Assembly (NCBI GenBank): GCA_016987375.1
Contig: PJRA01000160.1
Coordinates: 299,976-326,235 of the forward strand
Reading direction: 5' to 3'
Origin: Brachionus koreanus
Lineage: Eukaryota > Rotifera > Eurotatoria > Ploima > Brachionidae
Length of the DNA: 26,260 nt
Below, one piece after another: positions 17,163-25,979 of the stretch. Within the stretch, counting starts at the first letter, position 1; each line of letters opens with the position of its first letter. The notes below the pieces were generated by a model, which did not search any database, had not been told where the DNA came from, and was given only the letters and a program-made list of their open reading frames with translations. The position numbers were made by a program, and so were the translations under genes.

Positions 17163-17466
17163 AAGAGCTTATTTAGCAACCAATATTTTTTTTTTTTTTT
17201 GTTAAATAAATTAACATTTTAAAATATTCTTCTCTAAATCATGTGCTTATTCATTAGTAGGATATAGTAAAATTCTAAAACATGTGCTTCTTTAGTTAAT
17301 TAAAATTATTTATTTAAACTTAGTGGTATTTTTTGTTAGTCTTATTTGGAGTTTATTTTATTTTTTAACATGTACCACTTACAATCTAGCATAACTCAAA
17401 TATTTTTTATCTAAAATTAACGATCATTGAACCATTGAGGTTACTATGTTTAAGTTTTTGTTGTGC
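17163..17466. other. AT-rich intergenic DNA upstream of HSP90
   Basis: No gene or named element is seen here beyond the promoter motifs just to its left. Confidence 0.35.
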
Positions 17467-17690
17467 ATTTTCTCAGTCTTTTTTTTTTTTTTAACTAATT
17501 AAAAAGCTTTTAAATAAAGTTTGTTTAGACCTAAAATTATTAAAATCTTTAGCAAAAAAAATAAGAAAAAATGTCGACTTTCATTATCACCAAACTTGTG
17601 ATATTTGTCATCTTGCTCGTTTGCTGATCTTGGTGTTGTAAAAAGTTTTGAAAAATTTTTGATTTATTTTTTGCAATTTGAGACTTGAAG
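17467..17690 (+). repeat. Dispersed repeat, copy 1
   Basis: This segment resembles 23,809-24,030. Both contain the identical core TTTTAAATAAAGTTTGTTTA, then TTAAA/ATTATTAAAAT, a GTCGACTTT word, and later GATCTT-GGTGTT followed by AAAAGTTTTGA. Overall agreement by eye is roughly 70 percent with small indels. It is an old dispersed element of unknown type. It ends just before a mariner-type insertion. Confidence 0.6.
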
Positions 17691-17733
17691 AAATTAGATG
17701 CCATTTTATTTGATCTATTTATTAAAATTTTTC

Positions 17734-17785
17734 TAACGGGTGCCCAATAATGCTTGTCCCAAACTTTAAATTGAAAAAAAACCAT
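17734..17785 (+). repeat. Left terminal inverted repeat of the mariner derivative
   Basis: A perfect 52-base match to the reverse complement of 18,613-18,664. It includes the presumed TA target dinucleotide at the outer edge (17,734-17,735). Confidence 0.9.
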
Positions 17786-18383
17786 GATCCGTTTAAGATA
17801 AAATTATTAAAATTTGTAGTCTTACACAAAATTTTGTCTAATTTTCGAAAATAATAATAGTTTTTTTAGTTTTTGATTTTTTTCCATGTCATACGCCCAG
17901 TTGGGACGCATAAGTTGTCCTCGAAGGTCAAGTAAATTGGAATATTAGTATGATATATCATGTTGTACAGAATTTTATCCTGATTAAAATGAGCCATAAT
18001 TTATTTAAATCGGATAATTTTTCCAGAAGTTATGATTAAAAAACGTCAAAATTTTAAGGCTTTATAAAAAAAGTCTATTTTCAAAAAATTTATGTTTTTT
18101 TTAAATATCTCATGATCGGAATTAGATATTTACTTAAAATTTTATACATTTATAATTTTTAAATAATGCTATTAAATGATTACCTAAGATATATAAAAAT
18201 TTGATGTATAAAACTTTTTTACGATTTTTTTTAAATTTAGGTTATGGTCCCTTTAATAGATGAATATTTCAACAATTTCAAGATAAATTAACCTTAAAAA
18301 GTATATCGTTTAGAAGCTAAATGCCTAAGCTACAAAAAAAAATATAATACTTAATAGTGGTACAACGTTTTAATGAAAAAAAA

Positions 18384-18612
18384 TTAATTTAAAATTGCCT
18401 TCTCGACATCTCTTACTCTTTTGGTAAAGCAATTGACAGCGCTTGTTATCTGTTCAATAGGTACTTTTTCCGCTCCTCTTTTTATTTCCTCGATAAATTC
18501 TTCTTTATTGCTGAATTTGTTTTGTCTCATATTTGTTACACAGGCGTTTCAAAATAAGTAATCGCACGGGTTTAAATCAGGCGAATTAGGAGGCCATTCA
18601 CTGCTTTTAATA
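18384..18612 (-). pseudogene. Mariner transposase C-terminal fragment
   Basis: On the minus strand a frame reads SEWPPNSPDLNPCDYLF, a stop (TGA where TGG for Trp is expected), then continues through NKFSNKEEFIEEIKRG and VNCFTKRVRDVEKA to a TAA at 18,384-18,386. The SPDLNPCDY motif is the third catalytic block of mariner-family transposases, with its aspartate kept. The rest of the enzyme is absent. Confidence 0.8.
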
Positions 18613-18664
18613 ATGGTTTTTTTTCAATTTAAAGTTTGGGACAAGCATTATTGGGCACCCGTTA
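18613..18664 (-). repeat. Right terminal inverted repeat of the mariner derivative
   Basis: Perfect partner of 17,734-17,785. The outer TA at 18,663-18,664 is the presumed duplicated target. Confidence 0.9.
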
Positions 18665-18735
18665 TATTTTTCCTTTTTTATGTTATATTTAGTATATTTT
18701 ATTTTATTCTTTTATAAATTTTATTTTTTTAATCT

Positions 18736-18909
18736 GAAAGAGCATTAGCTCGGTACAGAAAATAAAAGATAAAAAAATATATCGCATTATATACAGAGCT
18801 GCTACGATTCGAAGAGTTCACCAAATTTGACGATGTGAAATACCAGTTTCTTCAAAATTTTAATTATTTGATTAAATTTTTTGGTGAAAAATTGGCGTTT
18901 ATTCTTTGA
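18736..18909 (+). pseudogene. Unassigned coding-like patch
   Basis: One frame is open for 58 codons except for a single TAA at the tenth. It reads as a plausible helical protein segment (for example YIALYTELLRFEEFTKFDD), and the base composition is more balanced than its surroundings. I cannot assign a family. It could be an exon, a transposon scrap or chance. Confidence 0.25.
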
Positions 18910-20150
18910 CTTTAACAATATATTCACCCCTCAACTTGAAAAGTTGTTTTCTTAAAGTAAAACAAATTTTAACTACATCGAATATTAAAAGATTAATCAC
19001 CATTAAAATTTAACTTGTGAAATTTTTTTGGAATCTTAATTTCAAAAGAAAAAGTCTTAGTTAGTATCTAAAAAAAAACTATAAATGAATAAGTTTTCTA
19101 TTTTATATTAAAAATGTCTTTTTTAAGAAACTTAGTTCTAATTTGAATTAAGATAAGATCTATCTAATAAGCGTAAATCTTGAAAGATTTTTTAATTAAT
19201 AAATTTGCCTCATTCTATTTAAGGAAGAGTCTTATGTCATTTTTTATACCTTTTTAATATCTCGAGATTTTTTAGCAGATAGATTTGACTTTTTGTAAAT
19301 ATTCATGTCGCCTAATCAAAAGATCTGTTTTTTAGTTCAAAAAAATTTTTTTTATGGATCATTTTCTATTTAATTAATTTTGTTATCATTTTTATACATT
19401 AATTATCTTATCAATGCGGAGCATCTTTTAATTAAAATGTTTATAAACTGTAAAGCCTCATTCTATTTTGACCCATCAGTATTTTTTAAAAGATTTTGAT
19501 CTAAATAATAAACAGATTAATTGATGATGATGTTAATTTTAACTGGGTATAAAAATTTTTATTTTTAAATAATAAAAATTCAAAATAATCGATTGTTGAC
19601 ATTTAATTATATAGTTCTTTATTTCTAAAACTTTATTTTTTTATATAGCAAGACAATATAAAAATACTCATCATCTTGTAAAATTCTTCGTATTTTATAA
19701 ATATATCTAAATATATAAATAATCAAATTTTTGTTTTTTTCGTTGCAATAGACTTTCTTTAAATCAATCTATCCAAAAAACAATCAATCGTTTTAATAAA
19801 AAACTTATTTACTATAATCGAAATAAAAATTTAGTTTTATTTTTGTTATATTGCTTTTAACTCTTCAACAATTCAAAGATTTTGATTATCTTAAAATTTT
19901 AAAATTCTAATTTATAAAGAATATACTCGATAAGAGAATATGACTTTGACTTTTATAACATTTTTCGGGAGTTAAATTTTGCGCTATTAAACTAATTTTT
20001 TAAATTAAAAGTCTTATTTTTTGAATTTTTTTCAAATAATAAGACTTTTAATCAATTATATATACGATCAATTTATAAAAAAAATTTGAAAACTTTTAAT
20101 CAAAAAAGACTGTTGCTATGTTTATTTAATTAATTAACAGAAAAAAAAAC
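18910..20150. other. AT-rich DNA without recognisable genes
   Basis: Dominated by poly-A/T and TTTAAA-type words. The 14-mer GCCTCATTCTATTT occurs twice (about 19,207 and 19,454). Nothing else is supportable. Confidence 0.35.
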
Positions 20151-20154
20151 TCCT

Positions 20155-20216
20155 ACTAACCTCACATACAAATCTTTTAACATGGTGAAGACTTTTTCTC
20201 CAGTACAACCATTGTA
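20155..20216 (-). other. Possible orphan exon
   Basis: On the minus strand a short frame reads YNGCTGEKVFTMLKDLYVR and meets a good splice donor consensus (AG|GTTAGT), preceded by a pyrimidine-rich run. Such protein-like, base-balanced sequence is conspicuous here. There is no clear acceptor AG and no neighbouring exon, so it may be a single exon, a fragment, or chance. Confidence 0.25.
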
Positions 20217-21060
20217 AAAAAAAAGTATTTTATAAAAATAGTTGTGAAAAATACAAAAAATTTAAGCCACTGACTTGACTTAGAAAAAAAATTTTAAATG
20301 CTTGCCTTAAAATTTTTTTATTTTTTTATAAAATTAGATTTAAAATTGTGGCTTAAAATTAAGTCTAATTTCTAGAAAACGTCATTTAACGTAAAATATA
20401 GCAAATTAACGTTTTATTACGTAAAATCTAGTAAAATTTGGTACAACACAAAATGTTCAAAATTTTTGAAAAAAATCGAAAATTTTGTAAATTTTTATTT
20501 TACTTTATGTATTGAAATCCTCAAAAAAATTTTTACATTATTTTTTGACAAAAATAAAATATTAATTCTGGTTAATAATATTCATTATAGTAGATTCAAA
20601 TGTAGTCAAAAATGGATAATTTATTTACAAAAAGAAACATTTATGATCCATTGAGTTTATTTAAAAGTTTTTGTCTAGTTTTGATAAAATAAAATCAAAT
20701 CCAATGTCAATTTTTAATTAGTATAATTAAAATTAATTTAAACCATCTTCTAAGCTTTGATGATGAGAATCTCAGAATTTTTTCGTTCTATTTAAGTAAA
20801 ATGCTAAACTTTAAATTCTGTTTAAATCATTTGATTTTTAATATAATTTTATTAATTCAGTTAAGCTTCAAAATTTCGAGTTAAATATTAATTATGCATA
20901 ACAATTATATTATTTTCTTTCCTGTATCATTTTTAAATATAGATAGAAATTTAAAGTTAAATTTTAATAAAAAAAATAGAGTGAGTTATAAAATATTAAT
21001 ATTTGTAATGACCATGGACCTAAATAATATAAGATGAATCAATAAGAATTAATTTTATTC
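20217..21060. other. AT-rich DNA without recognisable genes
   Basis: Includes a small irregular repeat of ACGTAAAATATAG/ACGTAAAATCTAG at about 20,388-20,435. A 62-codon frame at 20,466-20,654 has the Lys/Ile/Phe composition expected by chance. Confidence 0.35.
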
Positions 21061-21065
21061 AAAAC

Positions 21066-21440
21066 TCAACAAAACTCGGAACTATATTCTACAAAGCAAC
21101 AACAAGATCGATCTTAAATTATTGCCATGTAATAGCTTGCAAAAGCACGCTTAATTTTAATAAAAAACTTCAAGTGATCCAAGACAAAGGATTTAAGCAA
21201 ATAAAATATTTTAAAATTAAGACAAAGACTATGGAAATACACAAAACCTTAAAGTCGAGCATGTTTAACCAATATTAAAAAGACTCTTTACCAAATATAT
21301 GCTTAAAAAACTTCACTCGACCCATTAATCACACAATAGATAAAACACAATAAGAATAATAGTATCCACTCATTATTTAATCGCATAATTCCATTTGACA
21401 TTAAAAATTAGCAACGAAATGGAATAAACTCCATCAATTT
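21066..21440 (+). mobile_element. LINE 3'-end fragment (RT C-terminus)
   Basis: The frame GTIFYKATTRSILNYCHVIA runs on to FNKKLQVIQDKGFKQI. It aligns in style with the LINE inside the palindrome, which has RSILDY and KKLQVIQN at the same relative positions. It is the post-thumb region of a non-LTR reverse transcriptase. Stops follow from about 21,270. The AT-rich tail with AATAAATAAAAAAATA at about 21,450 would fit a LINE 3' end. This is a strongly 5'-truncated copy of a related but different element. Confidence 0.55.
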
Positions 21441-22150
21441 ATTTTATTAAATAAATAAAAAAATAAGGAAATAAAATTTAAGCAAATCGATTATTTATTT
21501 AATTTTTTTAAATACTTTATTTTATATTAATTAACCTACATGTGCATATTTTCATAATGGAAGTAGAAGCACTAACAATATATAAAGAAAAATTAAGAAT
21601 ATCTCTCATTTTTCAACTGAAAAATAAAGAAATATTATCTAAATATTATCTAAAATTATATTAAATTTTTTTACTTTAGATATTTATTTCAAACAAACAA
21701 AGTTTATTCAAATACTAAAATTTATATAAATGTCTCGTCAAAAAAGTAAAATAAGTTATTTAGCTAAATTAACAGAAAAATAGCAACTTTAGTTAAATTT
21801 CAATTACTCCTAATATTTAACTTAAATATGAGATTGAATTTTAGCTATACTTGACTAAATTGATAATAATTTATATGAATGTATTTAAAATTTTTATAAT
21901 ATAATTAGAAAATTCTTCAATTTTATTTTTTACTTAATTTTTTTTCTTTGTTTTTGTGTTCATGGGACTAAAATTTCAACAAATAGTAAAAATAACAATG
22001 TATTAATGTATTTAACTAAAATTGAAATTAAGTAAGAGAAAAAGTTGACTTTATTTTGCAAATAAAAAATTTTTAATCTAAATAATAACAAACCAAAAGA
22101 AGCCTTTTACAAAATTTTGGACAAAATTATTGATAAATCTCGATGGCTTT
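21441..22150. other. AT-rich DNA without recognisable genes
   Basis: No coding frame, repeat or regulatory motif that I can support. Confidence 0.35.
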
Positions 22151-22162
22151 GTGTCATATTAT

Positions 22163-22250
22163 TTATTTATTTAATAAATAATTTGAGGTAAACCTCAGGC
22201 CCCACAGAATGGAATTAAGTCCTTCTTTCCAGTCTAGCGATTGAAAAAAT
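22163..22250 (-). mobile_element. LINE extreme 3' coding end, reverse orientation
   Basis: A GC-richer island on the minus strand encodes LDWKEGLNSILWGLRFTSNY and then LLNK before TAA at 22,163-22,165. It is followed downstream by ATAAATAAATAAT repeats. A short Trp-containing C-terminus directly followed by an A/T-rich microsatellite tail is typical of CR1/Jockey-type LINE 3' ends. Only the last ~30 codons remain. Confidence 0.45.
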
Positions 22251-22900
22251 AAATCCAAAAAAAAGTCCAAATTTGAGTAAAATACATTAAAAAAAATAAA
22301 AATATTTGTGTCATATTATTTGTTGATGTCTTGAATAATTTAATTTCTGTAACTTATTTGAATGAATTTTGGCTTATTTGGCAATTTTTAGATGCGTCTT
22401 AATTCTTTTTAAGAATCTAGTCACGTACTTATGAACATATTTAAGCAACTCTATTTTACTATTTTACTTATCTGATTCATTTGATAAGGTAATAATTTTT
22501 TTAGACAACATTTTGCCGAACTATATTTTCCTAATTTTTTTTTTATTATTCCAAAATTTTGTTACAACATTTAAGTCACAGTATTTTATTTAAAAACAAT
22601 TTTTAACCTTGCCGAGAAAAAAGTAAAATAGAAGCTAAATTTGAATTTTAATTTAAGATCCAAGGCTTGCAAATTGATTTTTCAATTTTATGAACAAATA
22701 GTTAAAAATATTATTTGAAAAGCAAAAAGAGTTCACAATTAATCAGGACACTTAAACAGATTCATATAACTTCAAGCTTAATAGAAATTTTATATATTGT
22801 ATATTTTTACATCAACTTACTGTTTTAACCGCTAATGTGTAACAATCAAATAAATAAAAAAAATATAAAATTAATTATTTTTTCATTTTGCTTGAGTTTA
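22251..22900. other. AT-rich DNA without recognisable genes
   Basis: No coding frame or named element. A base-poor transition leads into the integrase remnant that follows. Confidence 0.35.
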
Positions 22901-22912
22901 CCCAATTTTTTT

Positions 22913-23390
22913 TTAGTTTTCTCGATTTGAGGATCACCATAACAAGTTAACATTCTTGTCTGCCTTGATGTCCAAAACTGCGAATGAATTGGCGCTAAAA
23001 TTTATTGAATCGCTTACTTAATTGGAGCACGCAATGCGTTTCATCAAACAATGAATAAAACCCCCAATTATGCCACTTATGGTAGAGAGATTCACCTCGG
23101 AAGTACTCTTATTCTAAAAGATCTAAAAGCAACTCATACAACAGAGAAGGACTTAGGAAAGGGAAGAATTTTAAAATTTGATATTTAAATTTTTTATTTT
23201 ATTTAATTGATTATGATTAATAATTTTGAATTGAATATCATATTAAGAATAGCTGATATTAAAAAGACATGGTACGAAAATTTAAATGGCTCAACAGCAT
23301 AAACATAAGCTAAATGAAGGTACAGATGGTGATACGGCTCAGGTTCCAGTTCCCAATTTGTTTATTTCAAAAATCAGCCGACTCAATTAG
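22913..23390 (+). pseudogene. Ty3/gypsy-like integrase remnant
   Basis: Three pieces appear in order. At 22,916-23,023 the frame reads FSRFEDHHNKLTFLSALMSK and then TANELALKFIESLT, the first-aspartate region of a retroelement integrase core. At 23,051-23,175 it reads NKTPNYATYGREIHLG and then a Lys/Glu-rich run, the segment after the core. At 23,286-23,390 it reads HKLNEGTDGDTAQVPVPNL, resembling the GD-VRVPVPDVDR motif downstream of integrase in gypsy-type elements related to KRBA2/SCAND3 host genes. The middle of the core is deleted and the frames are broken. No LTRs or other pol parts adjoin it. Confidence 0.6.
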
Positions 23391-23808
23391 TTTTTTTTTA
23401 CCAAAATTAATAAGAACGTGTTGATAAATGTTAAAAAAATTGTACTTGTAAAAAAATAGCATTTATAATAACTAAAGATGTCGGAAAAATATGAGAAACA
23501 AGTGTAAGAAAAAAATAAAATTCTTCTATAATTTAATATTTTTATTGATTTAAATTTAAAAAAAAATTGTTTTTATTAAAATGAATTTTACCAAGATTTT
23601 TTTCAATTAATTAAAATAATCAGTAGAAGTAATTATTCTACTAAAATCAAAAAAATGATTAACGCTTGTTTATTTAATCTAAATAATTATTTTTCCTTGA
23701 TTAATATAATTAAATTAAATGATTAAATCTACAGGAAAAAAAAAACGGAAAGAACAGTTTTGGCTGTTAGTTTAGCTGCTTGTGCAAACGCTTTTACTTA
23801 CATTTCTC
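23391..23808. other. AT-rich DNA without recognisable genes
   Basis: No coding signal beyond a short balanced patch at about 23,745-23,825. Confidence 0.3.
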
Positions 23809-24030
23809 GTCAATTTGTCTTTATTTATTAATTTATTGAAAATCTTTTAAATAAAGTTTGTTTAGACGTTAAATTATTAAAATTTTTTTCGACCAAAAAG
23901 GGTTTAGTCGACTTTGTGATTTTCATGATCATCAAAAATGAGATATTTATCATTTTGTCTGGTCATAGATCTTAGGTGTTTGAAAAAGTTTTGATCACAT
24001 ATTTTGTGATTTTTTGTTCAAGACTAAATA
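23809..24030 (+). repeat. Dispersed repeat, copy 2
   Basis: Diverged partner of 17,467-17,690, in the same orientation, sharing TTTTAAATAAAGTTTGTTTA and a series of later words. No terminal repeats or coding content were found, so the type is unknown. Confidence 0.6.
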
Positions 24031-24368
24031 AAAAATCACAAACTCAACAAAACTCAAATGTCTATTATCACCAACTCAATGTTTATTATCTTCATGATGA
24101 AGATATAAAAGTCAACTAGACTTCAATTTAGGAATAAAGAATATTATTTTTGGAGAAAAAAGAAATTGGAGATATTCCGAATTTTTCAATATAAATTGTT
24201 TTTTTTTTATTTCTTTTATATATTGTAAATGCATATAATTCCATAATGAAAATATGCCTAATAGGTTAATTAATAAAAAATATTTATCTAAGAAAAAGTA
24301 TTTAAAAAAAAATTAAATGAATAATCCATTTTCTTAAATTTTTTTTTATTTTAGAAATTTTAAAAAAT
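24031..24368. other. Upstream region of the FkbM-like gene
   Basis: AT-rich. A pyrimidine-rich run followed by TTTTAG ends at 24,354, 14 bp before the ATG. It would serve as a splice acceptor for an intron in the 5' UTR or a trans-spliced leader. No TATA box is convincing. Confidence 0.35.
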
Positions 24369-25196
24369 ATGAATAATATAAAACTATATATTGTTTTGGT
24401 TTTTTTGTTAATATTTTTTTACTTGAATCAAGACAAAACTGTAATAGTAAGAAAATTCTATCCAAATTTAATTCAAAATAGAGATCTAATTGTTGAACAA
24501 ACAAAACTTTTTTCAAATCAAAAAGTTGGCGAATATGATCCAGAATTGATAAAATTTGTTCGTAGCTTAATACACAAGCCATTTTCAGGAAAAAGAAATC
24601 TTACAAATCTTAACAGAACATATATGGATGATTTATTAAACAAAAAAGAAAATGGATTTTATGTTGAACCAGGTGCTTACAATGGAGAAAATCTTTCGAA
24701 TACATTGTTTTTCGAAATTCAAAGAAACTGGTCCGGAATTTTGATTGAACCAGTACCTGATCTTTTCGAATCAATCATTTCAAAAAGAAGACATGCTTTT
24801 GCTATAAATGTATGCATCGCTGAAAAATATCCAAGTGTGGTAAAATTTAGGATAGCTAAAACAAAGTATTTATCAGGAATAAGTGATCTTATGTCCAACA
24901 AACATCAACAAAGAGTTGGAGATGTTTACGAAGACTTAATGATACCATGTTTTTCATTGAACACAATATTAGCTAGTCTAAATATTAGAAAAGTTGATTT
25001 TTTCTCACTTGATTTGGAAGGTGCTGAATTAAATGTTTTAAAAAGTATGGATTTAAAAAAATTTGAATTTAATTCGATTGTTGTCGAACATAATGGAGAA
25101 CAAGAAAGAAAACAAGAAATAGAGAAGTATTTAGTTAAGAATGGGTACAAAATAACCAAATCAACTCGTCTAGATGATTTTTTCTTAAAAATATAA
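24369..25196 (+). CDS. Membrane-anchored FkbM/Star-like methyltransferase-fold protein
   Basis: The 275-residue protein starts with a signal-anchor helix (about 4-19, IKLYIVLVFLLIFFYL), predicting a type II membrane protein with a lumenal or extracellular C-terminal domain. That domain shows the FkbM (Methyltransf_21) pattern: FYVEPGAYNGENLSNTLFFE (97-116, glycine-rich motif I region), WSGILIEP (121-128, acidic end of strand 2), and VDFFSLDLEGAELNVLKSMD (209-228). The VE-GA--GE and SNTL features resemble animal Star-like proteins more than bacterial sugar O-methyltransferases. Star in flies acts in export of EGF-type ligands, and whether such proteins methylate anything is uncertain. Pro101 replaces the Ala usual in this motif. 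The reading frame is a single exon, ending in tandem TAA stops that overlap an AATAAA at 25,195-25,200. Confidence 0.8.
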   Translation: MNNIKLYIVLVFLLIFFYLNQDKTVIVRKFYPNLIQNRDLIVEQTKLFSNQKVGEYDPELIKFVRSLIHKPFSGKRNLTNLNRTYMDDLLNKKENGFYVEPGAYNGENLSNTLFFEIQRNWSGILIEPVPDLFESIISKRRHAFAINVCIAEKYPSVVKFRIAKTKYLSGISDLMSNKHQQRVGDVYEDLMIPCFSLNTILASLNIRKVDFFSLDLEGAELNVLKSMDLKKFEFNSIVVEHNGEQERKQEIEKYLVKNGYKITKSTRLDDFFLKI

Positions 25197-25200
25197 TAAA
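25195..25200 (+). terminator. Possible poly(A) signal overlapping the stop codons
   Basis: AATAAA arises from the tandem TAA TAA stops plus the next base. If used, the 3' UTR would be only about 15-30 nt. An imperfect hairpin (TCTTTCAAT...ATTGAAAAGA, 25,204-25,230) follows at once. Confidence 0.3.
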
Positions 25201-25278
25201 AAGATCTTTCAATTTAAATATTGAAAAGATTTAAAACTTTCATTTTGACTGCTTTAATATTTGAATTAAACGATACCC

Positions 25279-25431
25279 TTAATCTAAAATAAGCTCTTTG
25301 GATCTTAATCGCTCTTCAATTATTGGAATCCTTTTATTATTTTCTTTTAAAACCTGATATTCCCACTCTTTGACTTTTCATGTGCCAAACTTATTTTTTT
25401 CAGTAATGCACGCTTTCCAATAAACAGAATT
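25279..25431 (-). pseudogene. Unassigned coding-like patch with one stop
   Basis: The minus strand has 51 codons reading like a real protein (for example VKEWEYQVLKENNKRIPIIE) to a TAA at 25,279-25,281. They are interrupted once by TGA after KNKFGT. I do not recognise the family. The charged helical character differs from the surrounding random AT-rich DNA. It is converge­nt with the FkbM-like gene and may be an exon or a remnant. Confidence 0.3.
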
Positions 25432-25979
25432 ATTAATATATTTAAATTATTTAAGTTTAACAATTAGTTTAAAAAATGTTTATTAAAAAATTTCATTTTC
25501 GGATGTTATGATTTATAAAATCTGTTCGAGAGAAAATATGTTCCAGCTTTCTCCGAATGGCTGACGTCTTCGTTTAAACCCAATTGTTATTTTAAAATGG
25601 ATATAAAATTTTACGAATGTAAAAAAAAGAATGAAACAGAGCTTCTCTGAAGACTCTTATCACCACTATTAAATATTTTATAATCAATCTAACTTTTAGC
25701 ACATCATTTTGTATGTTCCACCAGACATATTTTTACTAGTAACTGTTTTTGCTTATAGCCCTTTTTTCCAATAATGACGTAACAGTAGCAAAATTTAAAA
25801 ATTCCTAATTTTTTTTATGTACAAAGATGCTAAATTCAATCTAAAAAAACGGGTGTAGAATGAAAAATGGCACAAAATTAATTCTTTCATAAAAAATCTT
25901 TTATTTAACAAAGGCTTTAGGTTTTTTTTCTAAATTATAACTTAACCCTCCTATTTTGAAAAAATAATATCTGTTAAGG
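25432..25979. other. Intergenic DNA with weak coding-like scraps
   Basis: A base-balanced patch at about 25,520-25,600 is open in two minus-strand frames (one contains GFKRRRQPFGESWN). It could be part of another transposase, but I cannot assign it. The rest is AT-rich. Confidence 0.3.

Larger units (their letters stand above)
17734..18664 (-). mobile_element. Deleted mariner-type transposon with 52-bp perfect ends
   Basis: Bases 17,734-17,785 and 18,613-18,664 are perfect reverse complements (starting TAACGGGTGCCCAATAATGC). Reading the outer TA at each end as the duplicated target leaves ends beginning ACGGGTGCCC, the insertion pattern of Tc1/mariner elements. The ~930-bp body keeps only the C-terminal part of a transposase on the minus strand and has lost its first two catalytic regions, so it could be moved only in trans. 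Intact ends with a gutted body suggest a fairly recent non-autonomous derivative. Confidence 0.85.

Noticed and set aside
17549..17785. 78-codon minus-strand open frame overlapping the left end of the mariner derivative
   Set aside because: It starts inside the inverted repeat and runs into the older dispersed repeat, crossing an insertion boundary, so it is not one ancestral protein.
20466..20654. 62-codon open frame in AT-rich DNA
   Set aside because: Composition (Lys, Ile, Phe, Asn) is what random AT-rich sequence gives, and there is no recognisable motif.
25204..25230. Hairpin after the FkbM-like stop as a histone-type or bacterial-type terminator
   Set aside because: The stem is A/T only with a bulge, as expected by chance here, and eukaryotic 3' ends are set by poly(A) signals.
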